Shown: positions 39,001 to 51,000 of the stretch, piece by piece
Layout: each line of letters starts with the position of its first letter
How positions within the stretch are numbered: position 1 is the first letter of the stretch
Assembly: GCA_963930775.1 (NCBI GenBank)
Contig: CAWVNT010000209.1
Span: 124,001 to 188,000, forward strand
DNA from: Cliona cf. orientalis
Taxonomy: Eukaryota; Porifera; Demospongiae; Clionaida; Clionaidae
Direction: 5' to 3'
Length of the DNA stretch: 64,000 bases
Notes under the pieces: generated by a model
Told to the model about the DNA's origin: nothing
Seen by the model: only the letters and a program-made list of their open reading frames with translations
Databases searched by the model: none
Made by a program: the position numbers and the translations under genes

Positions 39001-42000
39001 ATACTGGATCAGACCTAGCCCGAGGAAGGGGGAGGAGGGTGGGTTACTTGGTTAGGGTATCCTCCTCCCTTCCACACAGTACCTGGTCTATCCGGGATAA
39101 GGGGTAAGGTCACTTTGTTAGGGTATCCCTCTCCCCCAGATAGAATGTACCTACCCCCTCCCCCTGTGGGCAGAATGACACACACGGGTGAAAACATTAC
39201 CTTCCCTCGTACTACGTACGTGGTCTGTAAAGATTGGGAACAAAAATTTACAATTTCACAAAACTTTCTTCTCAAACAGGAGTTTGACATTTAACATTCG
39301 TGGGAATCAACCAACAATTACAGATTGAATTTCGTGGACCAAACATGCAAACTTGTCTCTGGAAGACGGCTCGAGCCTAAATTAATATCATGTACAGTCG
39401 ATATCAATGTTCCCCACATCCAGGAATTTCTCAAAATAGCTGGTATAAAATCACACATCAGTCGGTATAATTTGTGTAAATTACTGAGTTGTACAGAGGC
39501 ATTGGATTGCTAAGTCAATTTTAACTGTGTGACATTTCCCTGACAACTCAAATAGCAAATGTCATTCTTCTCCAAGTGAAATCTCAGCATTTCCAACACT
39601 GCTGCTTTTGAAATGACTTTTTACGGGACAATAATTGTGTAAATTGCAAACGTGATTGCAAGAAATGGTTTGAGGAAAATGCTTGAACTATCGTGTCTTT
39701 TCACTTCTTTCAGTTGAAAACAAAGTCTTACTGCAACACAACTATGACGCAAACAGCTGGCGCCCTCCGCAGGCAAACGTAATTTACGTTCACCCTGCAC
39801 AAGCACACACACCAGAACAAAGCAATGTTAGATATTAAATCATTCTGGGATGCTTTTGCTCACCTGCATTAAACAAGCCCACGACAAGACCTAAGCTATG
39901 GGGCTGTTTGTTTTCTTCCTACATTTCTCTCACAAGACAGCCCTCCCATTAACATTAAGATGCAATACCGACCATGCCCCCTCCCATCTTTACAATACTA
40001 GACCAGACCAGACCAGACCCCCACCCCCGGACCAGACCTTGCCAGGGTGGAGGTCGGTTAAAAATAACTCTTTCTTTACAATATCAAGAGAAAACTTTAA
40101 GAGAACCAATCAGGGTTCCCACTTTTTTCCTCTGACGAAATTCCCTGACTTTTCAGTATTTTTTTCATTTTTCCCTGACTTTTATTAAATATTTTTAATG
40201 GCTTTCATTAGTTTATTAGTTTTTTGCTTTTATTTTTTTAGTGGCCTCCACTTACTATTGTGTAATTGCATTACAAGTCTACATGCACTGAAACACTCTT
40301 TTACAATACCCAGAAGTAAGAATATTTACTTTGCTTAGTCCAAAAATACTCTTGTGAAACTCAAATAATTCAAAACATAATGCACTTTAGGCCTACCCCT
40401 GACATAATGTGGCTTATACACCATCCAAAAAAGGGGAATTTTTGAATAGTTTTAGTGGGAATAATTCAGTAATATTTTAATTCTTGATTGATTATATTTT
40501 AATTGATGAATCCCAGTTTTCCCTGACTTTTCCCTGACTCACTTAAAATTCCTTGACTTTTCCCTGACTTTTTAATATTTTTTTCAAAATTCCCTGACTG
40601 GAAAAAGTTGTCTCATTTTTCCAGGTTTTCCAGTGTCAGTGGGAACCCTGACCAATGCAACTCTCTAAAATCACGTATGAGTGTGTTATCAATCAAGCTC
40701 AGATTCAGATTCAGATCTGAGCCTCTGTTTCAGCTTTCGTACACCACTCGTAACAGAATTCACAGTGTACTACAGTTTAGTACACCGTTCAGAACTGAAT
40801 TCAGTGTTTTCCGACTGAAAATAGAAACACTGCTCATAACCGAATTCATGGTGTTTCAGACTGAAACACCGTGAATTCAGTTAAGAGCAGTGTACACACC
40901 AAACTCATGTCCTGTGACATCATAGAATTAGGTTACTCACAATCACATGTTTTTATTTACAAGTTTTTATAAGTAATTTATACAAAAATGAAAGTTCCTA
41001 AAATTACAATAAGTGGTGGAGTATTGATAAAGAATAAAATAAATATCATTTGTCAAGTTTTTATTGCAAGATATACACAAAAATAGCCCTGTGCAGGCTG
41101 AGGTGGTTTAAGTTATATGTGTCAAGATTCAAAAGATGTCAAATGTCAAATAGTCAAACATTTGCACTATGGAGGAGGTTCACAAAAAGAACAAATTGAC
41201 ATAATGAGGTTCACACATATTGACATCAATTTTGATGTTACATATGAAGGTCATCAAAATTGCCCAAAAGACTTTCTATGGACATTTTGAGGGCTTTTAG
41301 TGACCATGATATGTAACATCAAAATTGACGTCAATATGTGTGAACCTCATTGTGTCAATTTATTTTTTTTGTGAACCTCCTCCATAGTCTAGGTGTTTGA
41401 TTTTTTGACATTTGACATCTTTTTGACAACTTGACATCTTTTGATATTCTGACACATTACTTGCCCTGTAACCCATTGCCCATGAGCCCCAAGCCCTTGT
41501 ACCTGATTGCCTGCTGTGCCCCATTGCCCATGTGGCCTATACCCCTGTACCCCATTGCCCATGTGCCTCATACTCCTGTACTCCATTGCCCATGTGCCCC
41601 AAGCCCTTGTACCTGATTGCCTGCTGTGCCCCATTGCCCATGTGGCCTATACCCCTGTACCCCATTGCCCATGTGCCCCATTGTCCATTTCCCATGTGGA
41701 CTATACTCCCTGTACCCCATATCCCCTGTATACTATTGCCCCATGTGCCCTATTGGCCATGTACCCATACCCCTGTACCCATTGCAGACTAGGCCCCATT
41801 GTCTATGTGTCCCATTGCCCATGTGCCCATGCCCCTGTACCTCATTGCCCATACATGTGCCCATACCCCTGTACCCCATTGCCTATGTGCCCCCATACCC
41901 CTGTACCCCATTGCCCATGTGTCCCATACCCCTGTGTCCCACACCCCTGTACCCATTGCCCATGTTCCCCATACCCCTGTACCTCATTGCCCATACATGT

Positions 42001-45000
42001 GCCCATACCCCTGCACCCCACTGCCTATGTGCCCCATACCCCTGTACCATTGCCCATGTGCCCCATTGCCCATACATGTGCCCCATACCCCTGCACCCCA
42101 TACCCCTGTACCCCATTGCCTGTGCCCCATACCCCTGTACCCCATTACCCATGTGCCCCATACCCGTGTCCTATACCCCTGTACCCCATTGCCCATGTGC
42201 TCCATACCCCTGTGCCCCATACCCCTGTACCTCATTGCCTACACGTGCTCCATACCCCTGTACCCTATACCCCTGTGCCCCATACCACTGTACCTCATTG
42301 CCCATACATGTGCCCCATACCACTGCACCCTATACCCCTGTACCCCATTGCCTATGTGCCCCATACCCCTGTACCCCATTGCCCATGTGCCCCATACCCC
42401 TGTACCCCATTGCCCATACATGTGCCCCATACCCCTGTACCCTGTGCCCCATTGCCCATGTGTCCCATACCCCTGTATCCTATTGCCCATATGGCTCATA
42501 CCCCTGTACCCCATTGACCATGTGTCCCATATCACCTGTACCCCATACGCCCTGTAATCATTACCCCCTGTGCTCCATTGCCCATGTGTCCCATTGTACA
42601 TGTGGCCTGTATCCCCTGTACCTATATCCCCCTATGGGGCACATGAGCAATGTGGAAATGGGTAATGAGTACAGGGTATGGGGTACAGGGGTATGGGGTA
42701 CATTGGTGATGGGGCACATAGGTGATGGGGCACATAGATGATGGGCCACATGGGCAATGGATTACATAGGCAATGGGGGCATGGGGGGCAATGGGGTACA
42801 AGGGTATGCAGTAAAAGGGTATGTGGCACATGGGCAATGGGGCACATGGGTAATCAGTATGGGGTACAGGGGGTATGGGGCACATGGGCAATGGTACACA
42901 TAGGTGATGGAGCACATGGGCAATGGGGCACATGGGTTACATTTCCATAATAAAGCAAGAGCAACATCTAGATGTCAAAATTTGAGGTTGCCTTACATTT
43001 TCCTCATTTCTGAACTTAATACTTGTCCCCTTTTGATGTTTGAGTACTCATTTCGAAGCTTATGACCTCCTCTACAAGAATCTGAGCTCAAATTGCCACT
43101 AGGGGGCCTGTAAGATGCAAAAAACATGCCGAAATCACCGACATTGGCAGTTTCTGAGGTTTTTCCTAACGCAGTTTCTTGGGAAACCTGTGGATTCCCA
43201 AGAAACTGCGGTAGGAAAAACACTAAAAATCCCGATTTCAGCAATTTTGGCATGTTTTTTGCATCTTACAGGCCCCCTAGTGGCAACTTGAGCTCAGATT
43301 CTTGTAGAGGAGGTCATAAGCTTCGAAATGAGTACTCAAACATCAAAATCGGTTAAGAATTAGCTGTTATAAGCTGTTAACACAAAACATTCACAATTTC
43401 TCGATTTACAAGAAAACTGTAAATGGCAAAAATTCTCAGAAGGTGTCTTTTGGTAGATAAAAAGGTCCTCTACAAATCACCAATTGACATTGCACCCCTA
43501 TCATCGACCCTTCATGCCGTAAATGGATGATTTTTATTTTGGCGAAATTACTCGAACGGCCATAGCTTGGACACCGGACCCAAAAAAAAATAAATAAATA
43601 AATGCTCCGTAAATTCACATATATTGACACATTCATGCCAATTTATGAGCCAAAATGTCCAATACCCATCGTGTGAAAAATCGACACTTAACAGCCCACC
43701 AAACGGCCAATCGGTGACTTATTCAAAAATCCAAACCAGGGCATCTAGACCACCCTAGCCCACACCTATGGACTGATTCTTGATGAAATAAGTCAATGCT
43801 GAATACCCTTTAAGCCATCGCAAATGTGCCGAAAAATGCAATTTTTCAGTTTGTTTTTTCGATGGCCCACAGGACCCCCTTAAGTCCGTCACACCCCCCC
43901 CCAAAAATGGTACCATCATATAGCCTAGTGATCTGGCTACCTAAAACCCCCAAGTCGCATCGAAGCCATGTCGCTCCTTCATCAAGAAAACTTTGATTTT
44001 CTGAAGACACCCAATTTTGGCCAAAATACTCAAATGGCCCTGGAGTCGCCAACAGTTGACAAATTTCAAAAGTGACAATAAGATGTCATAAGACATGTCT
44101 CAAGCTGTCTTGAGTCCAAATTTGACCAAAAAATTCCAATGGGAAGTGTCCCAAACTGCCGAAAAGAAATTGCCAATCGCTATCCTATAAGGTGGTTTAA
44201 GTGTAAACTTAAACCACCTAAAAACACTGAAAGAATGGAATTTTTTGGTCGGAAAACACCGTGAATTCAGTTCCGAGCGGTGTACGAACACCGGCACCCA
44301 GTCTAGTACACTGTGAATTCTGTTCCGAGCAGTGTACGGCGGTTGAAACAGAGGCTGGGATCTGAATCTGAATCTGAGGCTGTCGGGATACACCGTATGA
44401 GTTTGTTTTTCACAGCATGGTCTCTTTATTGGACAAAACTGGTGAAATCCCATCAAAGTCCCATATTTTAGGTGGAAGAGGGTGTTTTTTTTAATGTGCA
44501 AAACTGGTGAAATCTCAAAGTCCCATATTTTTGGGGAGATGGGGGGGGGGACTTTTTGTCATACAATTCCTGGGGGTGGGGGGTGGGGGGGGGGGAGGGT
44601 TCTCTGATAGTGATCCTGATTCCAAAACTGGTGAAATCTCAATTCCGGTGGACGGGTGGGGTTCTTTGTTCTAAGTTTTGTTTAAGTCCAATGACCTTCA
44701 CCCTTTAGTGACAACTTTTGCTTTATTCAGACGTCCCTCTTTTGCCCAACATAACGGAGACTATAAAAGGAAACTGATTCTGTATTTTCAATTTAGTGTG
44801 AGTTATTTTATTTCAACTGTCTGTTTATAAGATAGATTTTAATCTAAATCCCGGTAAGTTTTTGTTTGGCACATGGCTACGTAGTCAAAACGACAGCAGC
44901 CTTCAAAACGTTAAGTGGATAGTCTCAGTGATTTGCGTCAAGTTCAATACAGTATCAATAATAAAGATCACCTTTAATATATTGGCCAACAGCTAGAAGT

Positions 45001-48000
45001 GACAGCCTTCACTGGTACGTTTTGTGCACTGTGTGCAATGTATTGAATAAAAACCGTTCAGATCTTTGACTGTTGACTTTATATCTGGGCTGTTCTACTG
45101 CACCATATGATAATCCTTCACGTACAAGTTCTCTCACACCGTGAATATCAAGAACTCTTAAAGCTTCAGCCCACATTTGGCTTTATGGCGAATGTGCCAC
45201 AATCGTGACAAATGAAAATCTTGGAGATAACACTTAGCAGTTATTGTTTTTCAATACATACAAAATGAAACGTTAACCCTTTCGATGCTTCAAACTTAAC
45301 AAAAATAACACCCAAAAATCCAGATTATGGATAATTTAATGACGGAATGGTGGAAGTGACCTCTTGCTGTCCGAGCAAACGGTCAAACGCCTATCATCAG
45401 TATCCATTCAAGTTTGAAATTGGCTGGGGTCAAATGTTCATCTTGGTATATCAAGCAATGCTATCGTACCTTTCTGTGGTACCTTGTACATAACCCATGG
45501 CAATCAGCCAATAATACTAGAAATAGTAATTAGCCCCTATTAGGTTGAAGGATCGGGGGATCCTGTTGTCTTGATCCCATTAATTTTACTCGCAGAGGAA
45601 ACACGTTGACATTTTATTTTTCAAAGCTTCACAACGGTAACAACCTCTTTCAGTTTCTGGACTCCCATTTTTGCTGAAAAACTCTTGACTGGTCTTTACT
45701 GTCAAGACAGGTATGATTTCTTGTGTCCATCTCTTGTGCATAAAAGGTTAAGTATGATTAGTATTATCTTGCAAGAAAAATACGGGTGCAATTCTTTCAC
45801 CAATACTCCGAAGATAATGTACATCTATTTTCATCAGAAAAGGGCATAAAATTTAGCAATGGTGTAATGTTCCCCACAGCTTCTACATTTTGCAGAGAGC
45901 TGGGCGTATTGTTCAGTATAGTATCATTTATTGCATGTCTGACTTGGTGGCGATACCTGGGGCAAGAGATACTTATCACTCATTAGGTTTTCGATCCAAC
46001 TTCTGTTCTGAAAGAACCTTCGGGCGTACAGTTGTTTTTGACATCGTCAATGATATTTTGGCCATTCTCCGAATTTACGGACAAAGCACCGATTCGTCAC
46101 TTGGATCTCCGGTCAAGAAGTTACACCTTCAGAACAAGGTTACACTCTTTAATTTTCACCAATTTTAAATGTTTTGGTGACAATCCGAAGAAACTTTTCT
46201 GTAGACGGCAAATCCTCCACCCAAAACAATGTAGAATGGAACAATACAAAGTCAACCCACCACAAACATTTACTCACCTGTGTCGTTTTATCGAGGTAGT
46301 CTGGTCCCACGGGGTGTTGTGTCTGGTAGTCGCCTCTCGGCCACTGTCCTGTCAGGTACGGTACGGCGATAGTGTCCAGTGAACTCGTACGCTTAATTCC
46401 AGCAGGCCCCGGACTTGGTCGGATGGGTTTAGGTCTTTCAACTGCAAAATAAATTTGAGATCATAAAGAACCGACCTGACATTACATTCATACGACAAAC
46501 AACCACCGACATCAGAGTTTCCAACACAGTCCCATTTTCGTCAATGAAACAAAGCATGGATGCATGCGGTGGCCGTATGGAGTGTTTTACCTCTTTCATA
46601 ATTTTACACTGGAAAAGGTTCCGATGCGACTTTATATTTGTTACGCCGTAAATATTAGTGTAACAAAACATCAAGTCAGACTGAATCACATTTCTGCAAG
46701 AAGTATTACTGTGCATGTGTTGTCAAACATCTATCAACATGTTTATAAATTCTAATTCAGTGCGGAGGTTTTGTCGAGGGTACAGCTATTTACGCAGGCT
46801 ATTTCTCTCTGTTCAATGGATGTTGTTGCAATCATTTTACCGTGGCTGCTCCCAATAAATGAGTTGAGATAAAACCGTATTCAATATTGATGGCGCTAAA
46901 ACGTAAGCCTTCATGCATGAACAACCTGGATGATGAGTTCTTTTTGGGGAAATAAAATTGAATACTTCATCATTTTTATACGCGTAAAATAACAGTGCTT
47001 CATTATCTACATTTTACTCAATAAATAAGTAATAGTGTAACACAATCTCAAACATGATTAGTAGTTCCCAGTACATCTTATGTCTATGAAAAACGAAAAT
47101 GAACTTTAAATTTGTAATCATAACGTAAACATTAGCTTGATTAGAGAATTGAGAACAATTAAGCAAGGACATCGTTGCTGAGGTTGCAGTAGACGGAGAT
47201 TATTACGGTTTGGCTGACGTCTGGATACTTGTTTGTCGAGCTAATGAAGTCTAATGACTTGTTTCTTGCACGTTGCAGAACACATGGTAATATATGTCAC
47301 GGTAATAGTACACAGTCCTTTCCGTACTCGTTATCGTATGAATCGACCATTACTACCCGTAGTAGTTCGTCACCAAAAATAAAACCCGCCCCATGCCCTA
47401 TAAGGAATGGGTAAAACAGAAGTAGGAGATGGTCTGCCCTTAGGCTTAGGCCTGATGGCTTGTTTTTCGCAAGTTGCAGAACACACGTGATGTGATGGTT
47501 TTCAATGAATGGCGACGTAATCAATTTCCTGAATGATTAAATTGGCCCATTTCTTATTTATTTCGGCACAATTACAAATTCTTTGGTCAAATTGCTTGTA
47601 ATTAATTAATATTTTTCTGTGTGATCTTAGTGCCAAGTTGCAGTTTGGGATGGAAAAATAATTAATAATTAGACAAACAATTCTGAATTAACTTCATAGA
47701 CAAAAAGAGTTTCCAAATACAACATGGTTTCATATTAGTCACAACAGAATTTCGACGTCCTGATTGTCAAAAGGGTTGAGTGTGATTTCACCAAGTTTTG
47801 CAACTTTGACAGCAATAAAACCCTTGTTCTATGCTCTATTGAGAGAGTACAGAGTCACTGTTACCACGAGGAATCGTGCCTATCGTCGTCAGAATCTCAG
47901 TCCTGACATCGAACAGGCCGTTCGCAATAGCCAATGCCTCGTAGTAAGTAGGAACCCATGTCCTCGTGTACGTTTCAGCCAGTGAGACCTGGATGGCGAT

Positions 48001-51000
48001 CTAGGGATCCGGATCTCCTGTAGAAAACCGGAATCGAAGCTTGTAGTCGTCCTCGACTCAACCGCAGCACGGAACCTCCTCCGACACCTACTTCAACTAT
48101 AACACAAAGACGTAAATTCTTTTTTATGCAACAATGCACCGGTAAAACTTCGGAAATCTCGATCAGGAGTAGAACGGAGTGGTCATCCAGTGGGTGGTCA
48201 AATCGAGACTCTGAAATAAACAGTTAATAAGATCGTTTTCTGAAGATGTAAGTATAGCATTGTCCAGATTATTGCAGATAGAAAACAAAAGATGTATTTC
48301 GTGTACAGTTAACACCGCTTTGAACGGCCATTCCATGGGGAATAGTAAGTAACCCTAAAACAGTTACTAATGTGGCGATCTAAAGCAGAGGGGTTGGGTT
48401 GGGGGTTCTAAGCTCTCCTGAGGTAACCGAGTATGTTTTCTACGTATTGGGAACTGTGTCCAAAAATTGACAACAAAAATCTTGAATTAAGTAATTTTAG
48501 GCTCTATTTGGAGGACTCGTCGTCGTTCCATGATCACTAAATTACATTTACATGCTTGGCTCTGCCAAAGTCTTGCAAAGAGCTTGTTTCTCCAAAATAA
48601 ACATTGAATCTGTGTGTGGATTGTATTTAAGGTTGCAGTTGTGGGGCGGCCAGGCAAACCATTGACCGCTCAAAAGAAGAGCTTACTGTAACTGAAAATA
48701 AAGTTCAATTTTTGGGGTGACATCCTTTTAGGTTTCGTATGCCCTAAAACTATTTGTAAGGTTTGTAAAATGGGAGTTTAAACCATGGACATGTGAGCAC
48801 CACACTGATACTTGCTTTCCCTCAAGTTTAATTTAATTTTAAACAATTAAACCACGATGGAGTCTTCACTTGGTGAACAAATACGTCAACTTCAGTCGAT
48901 AATGTAATTCGTTTGAAATTCCATTTGCTGTGAAACGTAAAAGTAAGGCCCATGCAATGATGCTTCGGCTTAATTCCATTTCATCAGCAATTGGGTCAAC
49001 GTATTAGTCGATGGAGAAATGTGGAAGCGATGTAAGAATATTCACATAAAGCCCTCTCTCTCTCTCTCTCTGCAGCTATGAGTAAAACACATGGTACATT
49101 GTAATCAATCAACCATGACATCCATTACCGTGTCGTTCGTTCATTCACAAGCACGTGCACGCTTTATTCTCTCCAACAAATCGATAGAACGCATGCATCA
49201 CAATGTCGTGCCAGCGCACTAATTAAAACCCTTGTAAGGCACACTGACCTCAAGGCCTGAGGTTCAATCAATTCTTTATGGGGTGTCAGACACTGCACCT
49301 TGTTTGTCAGTGATCATGTTCATTACCGTCCACTATCCTTGATGCGCTGTGCCTGACAGAGGACAATGCTTGAAAGTGTCTATGCACAATTTGAAGGCTT
49401 TTCGAACCATAAAAGTAGTGTCTGATTTCCCAGACTTTCCTCGAATGGATAAACAGTGTGGTTTGCGTTATACAGCACAGTGTAGACACTCAAAACAAAG
49501 GACCATAATTTTGTTTGCTGTATCTCCCAGTGAAGAATAATTGTTTTGCCCCTTAAGCTGGAAGAAAACCAGTCTTCCAATTGGGAGTACAAACTATTTA
49601 CTGGACTGACCACAGTTATGATGTGGTGTTACTGGACATTTATTAGTAGAAAAAATAGAGGACTCCCCATAGTGCGTTTTACCTCAGTTACACATGTATG
49701 AAATAACGTCAAAGTGAACAAACATACAAAGAAGCGATCAATAATCTTATATCGTTAGGGGAAAGTGCCCTAAATTCAGTCACGTTTTTTGAAAACAAGC
49801 AATAGCATAAATATCTTTACAGATATGTCACACATTAATATTTATTCAAAAAGGAGTACATCTCTTCTTTCATTTCAACTTAAAATTATCAAAAGTTAAT
49901 TGATTATTAATGAGTTATTGCAATTTAAAGAGGACAAAGTCAGGATTCCTAACTTCAATCATGTGGGTCCTAACTTCAGTCATGAAATGCCTAACTTCAG
50001 TCAATCACTAAAATTCAATATTTGGTTATTTTCTTCACAAAAACGTTTTTTAAACTCTGTTTTAAACAATTTTAAAATTATATATTATAAAAATATGAGT
50101 TATTTTGACATATCTATAAGTTTCCATTCCTCATTAGGGACAAAATGGACTCTAATATACCTAAGCTGTGTAAAGCCCTTGGATCCACAGCTGGTCTGTA
50201 GAGCTGCCTTGTGGAACCTAAGTTTGGTGACCTGTAATTAAGTTTAAATTGAAATTCGGTTTTTAAAATCAATTAAAAACAATTCCAAAAGGTGTTTAGA
50301 GTAAAGTAGAATCATTAATTAATCATTTGAGACCAAAATCTAAGATATGCAGGGGGTATACCTAAGCTGTGTAAAGCCCTTGGATCCACAGCTGGTCTGT
50401 AGAGCTGCCTTGTGGAACCTAAGTTTGGTGACCTGTAATTAAGTTTAAATTGAAATTCGGTTTTTAAAATCAATTAAAAACAATTCCAAAAGGTGTTTAG
50501 AGTAAAGTAGAATCATTAATTAATCATTTGAGACCAAAATCTAAGATATGCAGGGGGTATACCTAAGCTGTGTAAAGCCCTTGGATCCACAGCTGGTCTG
50601 TAGAGCTGCCTTGTGGAACCTAAGTTTGGTGACCTGTAATTAAGTTTAAATTGAAATTCGGTTTTTAAAATCAATTAAAAACAATTCCAAAAGGTGTTTA
50701 GAGTAAAGTAGAATCATTAATTAATCATTTGAGACCAAAATCTAAGATATGCAGGGGGTATACCTAAGCTGTGTAAAGCCCTTGGATCCACAGCTGGTCT
50801 GTAGAGCTGCCTTGTGGAACCTAAGTTTGGTGACCTGTAATTAAGTTTAAATTGAAATTCGGTTTTTAAAATCAATTAAAAACAATTCCAAAAGGTGTTT
50901 AGAGTAAAGTAGAATCATTAATTAATCATTTGAGACCAAAATCTAAGATATGCAGGGGGTATACCTAAGCTGTGTAAAGCCCTTGGATCCACAGCTGGTC

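Noticed and set aside
41507-42741. Open frames of 252-374 codons rich in Pro, Tyr and His
   Set aside because: They are translations of a 31-bp minisatellite; open frames occur on several frames and both strands and lie in a FAM117 intron.
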